Shown here piece by piece: positions 1 through 11,421 of a stretch of 64,000 nucleotides of DNA. Positions within the stretch are counted from its first letter, which is position 1. Each line of letters starts with the position of its first letter. The notes under the pieces were generated by a model. The model did no database searches. It was not told the DNA's origin and saw only the letters and a program-made list of their open reading frames with translations. This DNA is from Polytrichum commune (lineage: Eukaryota; Streptophyta; Polytrichopsida; Polytrichales; Polytrichaceae). A program made the translations under genes and the position numbers. The stretch covers positions 6,326,501-6,390,500 of the forward strand of contig OX485808.1 in the NCBI GenBank assembly GCA_950295325.1, read 5' to 3'.

Positions 1-160
1 CCTTGACTAGAGAAAAGAAAAGAAAAATCATTGGTGTTCATACACCAACATGGATGAGAGCTCGTTATCCAATAAACTAATTATGGGTTTAGCAATGATG
101 TAGTATAGTCATTTGGAAGGTGGGCTCTATAAGACAACCCTGACCAAATAATCAATGTGG
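1..160. repeat. Dispersed repeat fragment (partner near 36.14-36.29 kb)
   Basis: The start of the window has an A/G-rich stretch followed by a text that recurs at about 36140-36290. Both copies share an AAGAAAAGAAAA run, a 'gttatccaa' word, a 'tagtata/ttgtagcat' segment and 'aggtgggctctat'. The copies are diverged and no coding sequence is seen. It is probably an old transposon fragment of unknown class. Confidence 0.45.
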
Positions 161-1002
161 CCTACAATACATTAATTATTTCCACACTTTTAGGACAATT
201 TAGTGCACCTATTTTTCCAACTTAGAGTTTACTATACACTCCAAGACAAATGACTTTTGGATTTGGTAATTGTAAATGGCTATCGTGATAATCATGTTCT
301 CCAACTTCTACCAATCATATGTACGCAACAAAACTTGTGTTGCTATACCAAATCTAAGATGAAACATCAACAAAAATTGGATTGAAGATCAAGCGTCCCA
401 TGTTTTAGTTATGGTTATTGGAAGTGCATGTTTATTGATTCCTTAATTGCATGTCTTCCCAATTGTGTTCAATATTGATGTGTGGATATATGGAGTAGTT
501 GATGAATTCGATGATATGTGCCTTCATAATATTTGTTCTTCCTCACCTAACCATAAACCAATCAAATATAGGTGTTCGATTAAGAAAAGTAACCAAATAA
601 CACCAGGACAGCTTAAACAGTGTAGTAATTCCGAAGCTGTCTATGGTCACATGGACAACATCACAGTCATCACAACAATCAATAGAAGGTCAATCCAGCT
701 CAGTTCAACATAGCTTCAACACACACGAGATTTTGATTTAGTGACTTTGGTGCTTGAAAGTGGCGGTATATCTACTGCACCAACAATTTAGTATACACAT
801 ATCCAGTATTCTACCAGTCACTTTATTCATGTGACCTTATTTTTCACCAACAAACCCAACTCTCTATTCACATGCACTCATCACTACAATTCCGGCCGAC
901 GCACTGCAATTCATTCAACAACACTGGTCAAGTCTTCGACTTAGTCCTACCACATGGAGAAAAACAAGGTAAGGCAAGGTAAGGAAAGGAAAGCTCGAGC
1001 TT
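161..1002. other. Non-coding stretch downstream of the selenium-binding gene
   Basis: No gene is recognised. A segment at about 530-600 matches 3095-3170 in inverted orientation (shared words around 'cgaa/tacacctatatttga' and 'ggttaggtg'), so it is a fragment of a dispersed repeat. Just before the gene end there is a short AAGGTAAGGC-type direct repeat at about 965-990. The 88-codon open frame at 447-713 overlaps the repeat and is not supported as a gene. Confidence 0.4.
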
Positions 1003-1189
1003 CTAAAGCCAGATATCTGAAGTGCAGTCACCGCCGGGATAACGCATCTCGTGTGCGAGGGCAGGCCCTTCAGGTTCTTTGCCAAAATCAACAAAGAAAT
1101 CGGGGTTGAGAGACAACCCGCCTTTTACATTATCGACGTCGATCTGAATCATGTGCGAGCCTTTCTCGACCATGGAAGGGTAAAATTGC

Positions 1190-1600
1190 CTCGGGGAGTG
1201 CACTTGAAGTTAAGACTAGGACTCACGTGAGTGCGTACTTTTGACCCCCCCTATGTATGTACTAAAAAATCATCTAAAAATTGTAAAAGAAATATGAAGT
1301 TGTTAAACACAATCTAAAGTTCTTGTTGTATAAATTTCAAAAAATAATCAATTACAAATATTTTTAAATTGATTTTTGAAGCAAAAAACAGTGCATTTTA
1401 GTTCAAACTCCTATCATTTTTTAAAAAAATTAAAACTTTTTGTTCTAAAATTTATACCAAGTGATAGATATATACGTAATGATTTGGCACTTAAAAAATC
1501 TTAATTTAAAAACTATTTTAAGGCCAAGTATTGTAGGGGGTATGCCATTAAAACGCACTCACGTGTATTCCTAATCTTAACTTTAAGTGCACTCCCCGGG
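1190..1600. mobile_element. MITE with 8-bp target duplication, inside an SBP exon
   Basis: A 411-bp element with long terminal inverted repeats. The left end reads CTCGGGGAGTGCACTT and the right end is its complement with few changes, and similarity runs about 47 bases inward to a shared CACGTGAGTGCGT block. It is flanked by a perfect 8-base duplication AAAATTGC at 1182-1189 and 1601-1608. The interior is AT-rich and non-coding. An 8-base duplication is typical of hAT elements and of some other cut-and-paste families. The same CYCGGGG terminus is seen on the element at 20839-21176. Confidence 0.85.
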
Positions 1601-2554
1601 AAAATTGCTGGTCCCATGCATTGAAGAGGGAGTTGGAAGTGTAGAGGCGCTTCCCATCTAGACTCAATTGGATCATCTGTGGTCCGCCTCTCAACTTTGT
1701 GCCCTACACAGAAAGGAATAGAACATAACTTAGTTCATGCTAAGCTTGAGATTAGAAAATATCCACGTATAATGGGCACTTTATGCTAGAGCTTGAGGGC
1801 CCATGACCATTGGCATCTGAATCCCTCATAATGAATTTCGAGCCCTCATAATTTTGTGGTCAATGCCCTTGGTCAGTGTAAAGTGGCTGTAAGATTTTGA
1901 TTGCAAATAATCACAAACACTCCAAGGTTTAATATAATGAATGCTTGTCCTAAGGCTCAATACTAACTTATGAGCAACACAAATTGAAAGATGTAGAACA
2001 ATCCAATCACATGTAGAAACAGTGGCTCTAAAAACTAGATATTGCATAGAAAGTGTACATTGTATTCCTTCATACTCTTGACAACCGCAAATCCTCAATG
2101 GACGAATAAAGCTAATTTGAGAAGGGTTACATTTCTAAGAATGACGAAACATGAAGTTAACAACAGGTTTAAATCTCTTTATCTGTCAAGCGTTAGTGCA
2201 AAAATACAATAAATATGTTTTAGGTCGATAGCAGCCGAGTAATTTAGTTCCTAACACTCAGTTATAAGAGAGTCAGCCATGACAATTCTAATCCGTACAC
2301 TTTTCAATATAATGAACAAGTGTTGAACCATTACATAGCACACAGTAGGCCACATGTAATGTATTTACCTGGACATGAGAAACTGTGGATTGCCATTTTT
2401 CACCCGAGTCTTTCTCCACATAGACTTCACCCCCTTCACGAACCAAACCGCCAACCCAAACCTGGCCAGTGAGGACTGGCTTTGCAGGGTCCTCAATATT
2501 GTACTGCCGTATATCACCGTGGAGCCAGTTGGAGAAGTACAAAATATCTATCAT

Positions 2555-2889
2555 CTACACTAGATATGATATTTAGTGTTTGATTATATTTAGTGTTGTT
2601 ACCACCCTATCCTGCTCAACACTAATTTTCAATTCCTTGATAATTAGTGTTAGACATAAATGCGCCACCACTTTCCCTACTGCCACCTCCCTTCTCCTTT
2701 TATCATTGTTAAATTTTTGTCATATCCTTACTTACACTAAATTTGTGCATGTAACTTCCACATATTACCATAGTTGATATTTAGTGTTTGAGTTTCCATT
2801 TATTGTTATTTACTTTCATCGGGTTAGTGATATTTAGTGTATGCGTTCGTATTTAGTGTATCAAACACTAAATATCATATTCAGTGTAG
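2555..2889. mobile_element. MITE family A, inside an SBP exon
   Basis: A 335-bp insertion with terminal inverted repeats CTACACT-AGATATGATATT on the left and the complement of CTACACTGAATATGATATT on the right, continuing through a shared AGTGTTTGA. It separates two in-frame pieces of the selenium-binding protein exon. A clear target duplication was not found. Part of the same family, inverted and truncated, lies at about 52300-52412. Its ends also resemble those of family B elements at 35121, 44015 and 49755. Confidence 0.75.
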
Positions 2890-2993
2890 TGAGATGAGGA
2901 AATCGGTTATGAGTCCGGGCATTTCAGGCAAGGTCCAATTCTGCACCTTCAGTGCAGGCACTGTGATGGCCACCTGGTCATGTGAGCACGTAG

Positions 2994-5870
2994 CTTGATT
3001 TAGTTATTGAAGAGCAAGAATTCCAACTCAACTTTGAATTTAGGAGCGCATTTATTTACCTTTAGCGCCTCAGATCCACGGAAGGTTAGTGGGCCTAATT
3101 CGGTTACTTATCTTGATCGAATACCTATATTTGAGTTGTGTGTGGTTAGGTGTGGGTCTAAGAACAAATACATGTGTAAGACATGTATTTAAAGAGATTG
3201 GACTACATGGACAAAATTTGTCCACTATTCTAGGCACAGGAGTCAACATAATTGGGGGCACCTATATGTTCCTTTCAGAAAGAGAATTTACACTTTGATA
3301 ATGAAGACATCCATGAGCTGAAAATTATAATGAAGTTGGCTATCACCTCGATTTGGATTTGATAAGCATTTGGTACTAATCGCAGTCTCCAAGGAGAAAT
3401 GGATGCAGAGCTAAAAGTGTCCTTTTTGGACCCACTTACCTTACACCTCACATGTACGATCAATTTTACTCTAATTACATAACCTTCCAACAAATGTGAT
3501 GGAGGGCAATAGGTTTTGGCATTGAGATTCATGAGAGTGCAATAGGGGCCCAACATCCCTTGAGATCCTAGGCGAGATCTCACAAGTGATTTCATCCATC
3601 ATTCAATTTTTCACAAAAATCAAGAGTCATTCATTCATTCATTCTCCTTAATTGAAGTGCAAGGTATGTGCTTTTTCATATCTAGCCCCGTGGTGCTAAT
3701 TTCTGTTTTGGTTAAGCCAAAATAGGATCCAAATGTGAACATGACTTCAAATGAACTAGAAAAGTCCAACTAAGTAAGTATGAATAGGCTATTGTCTCGA
3801 GATTCTAGAAAGTAGAGATAAGAAAGACCATAGCCCGATAGGAATGGATATGAACTTTTGTTATCTACACATGCGTTTTAGAAAGTATTTAAGGCTAGGA
3901 ATTCAAGAAGAGGGGGAGCCCAAAACTTACCCTTTTGTAATATCGGAACTCTGCCAAATTTTCAATTGGAATTGAAATATAAAATACAAGTGCATTTTGA
4001 AGTATTTGTGTGTGATACCTATTTGTCCAATCAATTTCATGGTGCTCTATGTAATTAAATTGAATTCAAGGTGCTTGTATTAGATTGCAAGTATTTTATC
4101 TTCTCATTGGGATTTTGGTTCAATCTATGATGAAGGGGTGATTCCTTTGTTAGAAGTACGCAATTACCTCACTAGTGGTTATTAAGAGTTCGGTTTATTG
4201 AGTTCTCATTATATGTCTATGGCTAGAAAATATGAAAGATCGGTAAACTCAAAAATCAAGCCGGAGTGATAAGGCGGAACTTGTAATCAAGTGTGTCAAC
4301 AGGGAGTGAGTCATTGACGATTGACTATAACATTATTTATATGAATTCTTGCTAAAGCCATAGTCTCTCTATTGGTGAATTAATAGGGAAATTGGTATAT
4401 GTCCAAAACATAGTTTGTGATAAGGGAGACTGAGTGACTTGTTTTTTGTGAAGGAAGCTAGAGGGATTGTGATGTTCTCATGAAATTAATATTAAGGAAG
4501 AGGGGTGAGTCTTCTATCCAAAACAAACGACTGTCAGAAGGCGAATATACGATTGGCATAAAATAAGGATGTGATTTCCAATGCAAATTTTGTCTCATAC
4601 ATATTTTCCAAGTTGAGTGCTAATTTGAAATTTAATTTGGAATAGCTCCATAGAAAACTACAGTGTCAACCCTTGAGAGAAGAGCATAACAAATTGATTG
4701 CAAGTCACAGTCTTGTCCCCGAAGGATAGTAGCAACATAATCAAAGTATTTGTGCCAATTAATTTGTTGGTCTCGCTTCAAGAAAGCTCGCCTAGGCCAT
4801 AGTTTGATTCATAGTCTCAAAGAAACTAAGATTGAACGATGCATTCAGATATAGAATTGTAAAGTTGGATGTTGTTGATCAATCACTTAGAAGATTGATA
4901 TTTAACAGAAATTGAAATGCACTTATTGAATTGAGGAACTATATGTGCTCGTTGTAATATGCGGTGATAACTTCTTGTCTAACGGAAGAGAGACAAAGAA
5001 TAAGGACATCTAGAAGATGAAGAGGCTATCAATTCAACATTTTTCAAACCTCCCAAGACCATTGACTACAAAGAGGCCAAGACGATGAACAATCTTGGTA
5101 GTTGGAACTTTAGTAAGTATTGCGTGCTTATGTAATATATTAAAGTGATCTCACTCTCAAATGCTAGAGTGGTAGCCTTGAAAGCAATTAATACATGGTA
5201 ATTGAACACTTAGCCAATAGTCTTGAGTTATAGGAAATGGAGTGAATATTTAAATGAATAATGGACAAGAGAGTTAGAGCGTATATCAAACCTAAAATTA
5301 ACTATGATAAACTAATGAACCATGCCATGATTTATTAACCTGCATATGTGGTTTGTCATATGGTTACAATTCATGGATATCATCATAACTCTTGCCAAGA
5401 CCAAGTAAAAGACAATTGCTGGACAATGTAACTATTAAGATCATGTTTAATCAATGAAGACTGAAACTCATGTAAGGAGAACTGCATTACAATTTCAAGT
5501 TGCATTAAAAGGGATTAATTAATACGAGATTATTGACTAGTCCAACAAGCCCCTTGGCTTTGGTAACGAGACTCAAATGCAAGACTATTGCAAATAATCG
5601 TGCCTATGCTTGTGCACCGTACTTGGTTGAATTAAAAAGAAATCACTGCCATAATATTGCCTTGGGAAATAATGTAAGTTGATAGACAACCACAATCGCA
5701 TGTATTGCTGTGAGAGTTTGTAAGACTTTACCCCATGAATCATCATTCAATTGCCGGTTCAAAACCATTTTTTTTCTTCGAAATAATCATAATTGTCTTA
5801 ATAAAACTACTCTGAGACACCCAGATGATAGAATAATCATCTTTTAAGTCTTTCATGAGTGTTTCCCCGG
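2994..5870. other. No gene recognised
   Basis: AT-rich sequence without a supportable gene. The only structure noted is a dispersed-repeat segment at about 3095-3170, inverted relative to 530-600. The 106-codon minus-strand frame at 3275-3595 has no recognisable motif. The missing 5' exons of the selenium-binding protein gene were looked for by eye on the minus strand here and not found. Confidence 0.4.
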
Positions 5871-5894
5871 TTTTTTTTTTTTTTTTTTTTTTTT
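5871..5894. repeat. Poly-T tract, 24 bases
   Basis: An uninterrupted run of 24 T. It may be the tail of a retroposed sequence on the minus strand, but no element body was recognised next to it. Confidence 0.9.
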
Positions 5895-6490
5895 CTCCTT
5901 TTTCATTTAAAAAAATCCAAAATCCTAACTACAAGCCCCTTATGTTCATGCTATTTTATATGTATAAGTTCAATAATTTATGATGTTATGTCAAATGCTA
6001 CACTATATATAATGATTGCACACCTAGAGCAACATGAATTATATGTAACCATTTTATAAATATTACTCGCAAATAATATATGAAACCCTCTATTTTATCG
6101 CACGGAGATACCATGTTTTATGCTAGTGCCTCCTCCCAGACTCCATCCATGTTGACCAAAAACTAACCAAAACTTTTCAAGCGTAATGGCTAATGACAAA
6201 TATTTTTCCAATTGTGTTGGCTATTAGTTGTTACTAAATTTTTTTAATGCTATTGGATAATGGCTGATATAATTTCACATATATTGGCAATTCGCCAATA
6301 CTCCCCAATTTTATCAGCTAACAGCCACTACATTTGCATTTGTATCGGCTCTTGGCCGATACAATACCACATTTTACTAACGGCAGATAAAATTGCACTT
6401 TGTAACCATTGATTCTTTTTCAAGTCTTATTGACTACCAGATAGTACGCATACTTTTGCTACAAGACATTATATACTAGATGATTTGCCT

Positions 6491-6669
6491 CATAACATTA
6501 TTAAGCAGTCTAGGTTTGTTCATGTGGGCTCTGAGAATATAACCATGGGATGCCCCAACCTAGTGAAGGGAGATTCATGTTAAGTATACATTTGCACTAG
6601 GTTGGGACATCCCATGATTATATTCTCAAGACCCACGTGAACGAACGCACACTACTTATTAATGTTATG
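6491..6669. mobile_element. Foldback MITE-like inverted repeat
   Basis: Two arms of about 75 bases face each other with a short loop of roughly 28 bases. The left arm begins CATAACATTATTAAG and contains CCATGGGATG and CCAACCTAGTG. The right arm contains CACTAGGTTGGGACATCCCATG and ends CTTATTAATGTTATG. The arms match over most of their length with scattered mismatches. The whole would fold into one long hairpin. No coding sequence is present. Confidence 0.75.
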
Positions 6670-7472
6670 CTAGTCTCCATGTTCTACATATTTGTAAATA
6701 CTTAGGTAAATATATTTAGGGTTTTCCATATTGTGGTATTGGTGTTTGATTTTTTTATATATATAATTCTATGTACCATGCAAGACCCTTCCTATGTAAA
6801 TAAAGTTACCCTAGTATTGTCACTATGATACTAGAATGGTATCAACCCAAATAATGACTCATGTTGAAAAGATTCTTTTATCATCCTATGCCAATATTTG
6901 ACTACTGTAACAATCTGATGTTGGTAAGGCAAGTTCTTTGAAACCATAATGAATTTGCAAATCTCACTTTTTAATTGTTACCTTCCTTTTTCTTTATGAA
7001 ATATATCATGTAAATCTGGGATGGGACGTAAATCCTTTGCCGTTTTCTGTCCCATCCAAATTAAATGCGACGGGCGGGATGTGGATGGAAAAACCTGTAA
7101 GAAAATTGTTCATCAACTTGTCCACCTAAAAAATCAGGTTGAAGGTCATAGGTGACTGCTTGGCGTGGAATTTCAGGTCATCCACTCACCTTGATTGTTT
7201 TTTTTTTTGGTTTGGAGGTTGAGTGGCTGAGCTAACATGGAATGAAAATTCAAGTCAACTTGACAATTGATTGGTTGGTTAACAAAGCTTTTTTTGAAGC
7301 TAACGGAATGGTCTATTAAGATGGACTATTTCAATTGGCAAAAAATACCCCAACGATGGGCATGATAACGACAAGATTTTTGTGGAAGGATTGGCACATG
7401 TCAGTGATAAGACTCAATCTACAAGACCTGAACTTTTGTGTAGTACACTTAATTCATTGTTATCGTGATACT

Positions 7473-7610
7473 TAACATCATTCATATCCATAACAATGTT
7501 TTGTGGGATTGACAATATTCCATGGAATATTCCCACATTCAATTTGATGAAAATATTCCGTGAAATACTCTCGGTCTCACAAAACATTGTTATGGATCTG
7601 AATAATGTTA
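7473..7610. mobile_element. MITE family C (foldback), copy 1
   Basis: An inverted repeat of about 138 bases. The left arm is TTAACATCATTCATATCCAT followed by AACAATGTTTTGTGGGA and AATATTCCATGGAATATTC, and the right arm is its imperfect complement ending in GGATCTGAATAATGTTA. Copies with the same arms lie at 34184-34322 and, as a half copy, at 57471-57540. Confidence 0.75.
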
Positions 7611-8263
7611 TATAGAGGTCTATTAGTCAAATAGCATTACCATATCCTCAGTGATCTTTATATTGGGAAGAGGCTTGCTGAACAACCTGTCACTGGCCAA
7701 TTAGAAACCGTTTAGAAAAGGGACTAGTATAAGATCAAAACAATGTCGTCAAGTCAAAGCCAATGTCTTATTGCGACTTGATGTGTTTGCCTTACTTTAG
7801 GACATCAAAATTGCTCTTGGATTTGATGTATCAATGGAATGTGATATGATATACAGTGGATTCAATCACAACTCTAACTGGCTTATGTCTGCAGTGCAGG
7901 AAGAATGAATGTGAATATTTGCAAACTGTCACACAGTTTGAATACAATGTGCGTTGGAAGTTGCAGCTGAAGGGTGATTGTTCAACTTCAAAGCTTAGTT
8001 GGAAGGCAAACATGGAAAATTTTCATTGAGTTAGTTCAACCCATAAGATGTATGATCAGACTTTTCCATGGGAAGACGCGCAACAGATTTGCCAAAAATA
8101 TCATCATGCTTCCTTTGTGACGTAGAGGGAACAATGCAACACGACACGTCTTTAAAATCTACAGTTTCTTCCTTCAGGAGTTCCTCTTACTCCACCTGCC
8201 ACCACTACTCGCGCTTAGATACACACAAGCCTACGTAAGAAGAAGCCCACCACCTCGGTCTCA
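7611..8263. other. No gene recognised
   Basis: Unassigned sequence between the foldback element and a short tandem duplication. Small open frames here have no recognisable motif. Confidence 0.35.
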
Positions 8264-8527
8264 CAAAGAAGGACTGAGTAGACTCGCTATTTTTGAGCTC
8301 GAATGTCCACCGAAGTGCAAGCACAAAGTCTTGAAGCGTCGTCCTCTTCCACTGCAACGTCAATTTCGTGTTACTTTAAAACACGCCTTGCAAAGAAGGA
8401 CTGAGCAAACTCGCAATTTTTGAGCTCGAATGTCCACCGAAGTGCAAGCACGAAGTCTTGAAGCGACGTCCACTGCCTCTGCATGCTACCAACTTCCACT
8501 GCAACTTCAATTTCGTGTTAGTTCTAA
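8264..8527. repeat. Tandem duplication, unit about 127 bp
   Basis: Two consecutive copies start with CAAAGAAGGACTGAG at 8264 and 8391. Both contain TTTTTGAGCTCGAATGTCCA, CGAAGTGCAAGCAC and, near the end, CAATTTCGTGTTA. The second copy carries a small insertion. It lies immediately downstream of the LRR array. Confidence 0.8.
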
Positions 8528-8767
8528 ACACGGCTTGCGAAACTCCTTTCTAATCTGCCTCGTCAACTTCAAGACACCCTGACGACTCCTTCTACCGCCG
8601 CCTCCTCCTCTTATTGCTAGACCAAACGCATCCGCTTCCAATTTTTCCATCCGCCTTCTAGTGCATCTTGGAGCACCAACGACGAACTTCCAGTGGCAGT
8701 CTCGATCCGCAACCTCCCACAAACTCTTCTCAAACTCGTACACTGTGCACGCCGCAAGGATCAGCTT

Positions 8768-11221
8768 CTACGGTAATGTTGTCAGGCTCGAGCAATGGGG
8801 CAAACGGAGGGTTGTCAAAGAAGTTAAGTTAGCGAATCCCTCTGGTGTTGTTGTCAGGCTCGAACACCATGATAAATCTAGGGTTGTCAAAGAAGTCATG
8901 TTCACCAATCCCTCGGGTAATGTTATCAGGCTCGAACATGATGCTAAATCAAGGGTTGTCAAAGAAATCAAGTTCCCCAATGCCTCCGGTAATGTTGTTA
9001 GGCTCGAGCAATAGGACAAACGGAGAGTTGTCAAAGACATCAAGTTCCCCAATCCCTCTGGTAATGCTATCAAGCTCGAACAATGGGACAAATCCAAGGT
9101 TGTCAAAGAAGTCAACTTCCCCAATTCATTCGGTAATGTTCTTAGGCTCAAGCAATGGGACAAACGAAGGGCTATCAAAGAGGTCAAGTTCCCCAATCCC
9201 TTCAATATTGTTGTCAGGCTCGAACAATGGGACAAATCAAGGATTGTCAAAGAGGCCAAGTTCCCCAATCCCTTCGGTAATGTTGTTAGACTACAACAAT
9301 TGGACAAATTGAGGGTTGCCAAAGAAGTCAAATTGCCCAATCCATCCGGTAATATTGTCAGGCGCCAACAGTTGGACAAATCGAGGATTCTCAAAGAAGT
9401 CAAATGGCCGCATTCCTCCGATAACTTTGTCAAGCACCAACAATTTGACAAATTGAGGGTTCTCAAAGTGGTTAGGTTTGCCAATCCCCCCGGTGATGGT
9501 GTAAGGCTTAAACAATGGGACAAATTGAGGTTTGCCAAAGAAATCAAGTTCCCAAATCCCTCCGATATTGTTGTCAGGCTTGAACACTGGGATAAATCAA
9601 GGTTCGTCAAAGAAGTCAAGTTCCGCAATCCCTTTGGTAATGTTGTCAGGCTCCAACACTGGGACATATGGAGGGATCTTAAAGATATCAACTTCCCCAA
9701 TGCCTCCGGCACTGCAGTCATGCTCGAACAATGGACCAAATCTAGGGTTGTCAAATAAGTCAAGCTCCCCAATGCCTCCGGTAATGTAGTGAGGCTTGAG
9801 CAATGGGACAAACGGAGGGTTGTCAAAGAAGTCAAGTTTCCCAATCCTTCTGGTAAAGTTATCAAGCTTGAACAATGGGACAAATCCAGGGTTGTCAAAG
9901 AAATCAACTTCCCCAATGCATTAGGTGATGTTGTGAGGCTCGAGTAATGGGACAAAGGGAGGGTTGTCAAAGAGGTCAAGCTCCCCAATCCCTCTAGTAA
10001 TATTGTCACGCTCAAACTATTGGACAAATCAAGAGTTGTCAAACAAGTCAACTTCCCCAATGCCTCTGGTAATATTGTTAGGCTCCAACACTTGGACAAA
10101 CGGAGGGTTGTCAAAGAAGTCAAGTTCCCCAATCCCTCCGGTAAAGTTATCAAGCTTGAACAATGGGACAAATCCAAGGTTGTCAAAGAAGTCAACTTCC
10201 CCAATGCATTAGGTAATGTTGTCAGGCTCGAGCAATGAGACAAACGGAGGGTTGTCAAAGAGGTCAAGCTTCCCAATCCCTCTAATAATGTTGTCACGTT
10301 CACACAATGCGACAAATCCAGGGTTGTCAAAGAAGTCAAGTTCCCCAATCCCTCTGGTAAAGTTATCAAGCTGGAACAATGGGACAAATCCAGGTTTGTC
10401 AAAGAAATCAAGTTCCCCAATCCCTCTGGTAAAGTTATCAAGCTTGCAATATGGGACAAATCCAAGGTTGTCAAAGAAGTCAACCTCCCCAATGCATGAG
10501 GTAATGTTGTCAGGCTCGAGCAATGGGACAAACGGAGGGTTGTCAAAGAGGTCAAGCTCCCCAATCCCTCTAGTATTATTGTCACGCTCAAACAATGGGA
10601 CAAATCAAGGGTTGTCAAAGAAGTTAAGTTCACCAATCCCTTGGGTAATGTTATCAAGCTCGAACAATGAGACAAATCAAGGATTGTCAAAGAAATCAAG
10701 TTCCCCAATCCCTCTGGTAATGTTGTTAGGCTCGAGCAATGTGACAAACGGAGGGTTGCCATAGAAGTCAAGTTACTAAAATCCTCCGGTAATGTTATTA
10801 GGCTTGAACAATGGGACAAATCCAGGGTTGTCCAAGAAGTCAAGTTCTTTAAACCCTCCGGTATTGTTGTCATGCTTGAACAATGGGACAAACATAGGGT
10901 TGTCAAAGAGGTCAAGTTCTCCAATCCCTTTGGTAAAGATGTTAGTTTCGTACAGTTGGACAAATTGAGGGTTGACAAAGAAGTCAAATTGGCCAATCTC
11001 TCCGGTAACTTTGTCAGGCGCCAACAGTTGGACAAAACGAGGTCTCTCAAAGAAGTCAAATTGGCCAATCCCACCGGTAACTTCATCAAGAACCAACAAT
11101 TGGACAAATTGAGGATTCTCAAAGTGGTTAGGTTTGCCAATCCCCCCGGCAGAGGTGTCAGGCTTATACAACATGATAAATCCAGGGTTTTCAAAGAAGT
11201 CAAGTTCCCCAATCCCTCCGG
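8768..11221 (-). CDS. Leucine-rich repeat protein, 5' end lost in assembly gap
   Basis: A single open frame of more than 815 codons on the minus strand made almost entirely of about 34 leucine-rich repeats of 24 residues (72 bases). The typical core is LTSLTTLDLSHCSSLTTLP followed by a GLGN-type turn. The LxxLxLSxCxxLxxLP pattern is that of the LRR region of plant NB-ARC disease-resistance proteins. Such arrays form a curved surface that recognises ligands or partner proteins. No signal peptide, membrane segment, NB-ARC or kinase is seen on this side of the gap. The frame is open into the 200-N gap, so the true start is unknown. It ends at TAG 8770-8768 in mid-repeat, right after TTLP where other units read PEG, so the stop may be a nonsense change. 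The same frame stays open after the stop down to 8507. Units are very alike at the DNA level, which suggests unequal exchange or gene conversion. It could be the sensor end of a resistance gene or a truncated relic. Confidence 0.8.
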   Translation of the reverse strand, partial: PEGLGNLTSLKTLDLSCCISLTPLPGGLANLTTLRILNLSNCWFLMKLPVGLANLTSLRDLVLSNCWRLTKLPERLANLTSLSTLNLSNCTKLTSLPKGLENLTSLTTLCLSHCSSMTTIPEGLKNLTSWTTLDLSHCSSLITLPEDFSNLTSMATLRLSHCSSLTTLPEGLGNLISLTILDLSHCSSLITLPKGLVNLTSLTTLDLSHCLSVTIILEGLGSLTSLTTLRLSHCSSLTTLPHALGRLTSLTTLDLSHIASLITLPEGLGNLISLTNLDLSHCSSLITLPEGLGNLTSLTTLDLSHCVNVTTLLEGLGSLTSLTTLRLSHCSSLTTLPNALGKLTSLTTLDLSHCSSLITLPEGLGNLTSLTTLRLSKCWSLTILPEALGKLTCLTTLDLSNSLSVTILLEGLGSLTSLTTLPLSHYSSLTTSPNALGKLISLTTLDLSHCSSLITLPEGLGNLTSLTTLRLSHCSSLTTLPEALGSLTYLTTLDLVHCSSMTAVPEALGKLISLRSLHMSQCWSLTTLPKGLRNLTSLTNLDLSQCSSLTTISEGFGNLISLANLNLSHCLSLTPSPGGLANLTTLRTLNLSNCWCLTKLSEECGHLTSLRILDLSNCWRLTILPDGLGNLTSLATLNLSNCCSLTTLPKGLGNLASLTILDLSHCSSLTTILKGLGNLTSLIALRLSHCLSLRTLPNELGKLTSLTTLDLSHCSSLIALPEGLGNLMSLTTLRLSYCSSLTTLPEALGNLISLTTLDLASCSSLITLPEGLVNMTSLTTLDLSWCSSLTTTPEGFANLTSLTTLRLPHCSSLTTLP

Positions 11222-11421
11222 NNNNNNNNNNNNNNNNNNNNNNNNNNNNNNNNNNNNNNNNNNNNNNNNNNNNNNNNNNNNNNNNNNNNNNNNNNNNNNN
11301 NNNNNNNNNNNNNNNNNNNNNNNNNNNNNNNNNNNNNNNNNNNNNNNNNNNNNNNNNNNNNNNNNNNNNNNNNNNNNNNNNNNNNNNNNNNNNNNNNNNN
11401 NNNNNNNNNNNNNNNNNNNNN
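11222..11421. other. Assembly gap of 200 N
   Basis: Exactly 200 undetermined bases, a conventional placeholder length. The gap falls inside or at the 5' edge of the 72-bp LRR tandem array, which is the kind of sequence assemblers fail to bridge. The true distance is unknown. Confidence 0.98.

Larger units (their letters stand above)
1003..2993 (-). pseudogene. Selenium-binding protein (SBP56 family), 3' part, broken by two insertions
   Basis: This is the C-terminal part of a selenium-binding protein (SBP56 / methanethiol oxidase family), read on the minus strand. The family binds selenium and in several organisms oxidises methanethiol. Exon a (2993-2369) encodes LPEMPGLITDFLIS, then after an insertion LYFSNWLHGDIRQYNIEDP and LTGQVWVGG. 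It ends in CAG with a GT donor at 2368. Exon b starts after an AG at 1705-1704 with [19 protein letters not shown] and ends at TAG 1005-1003 after [20 protein letters not shown], the family's usual C terminus. Two transposons sit inside the exons (2555-2889 and 1190-1600). The second shifts the frame, and removing it with one 8-base target copy restores 94 codons to the stop. About 190 of the family's roughly 480 residues are visible; the upstream exons were not found in the next kilobases. Either a recent knockout allele or a pseudogene. Confidence 0.9.
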
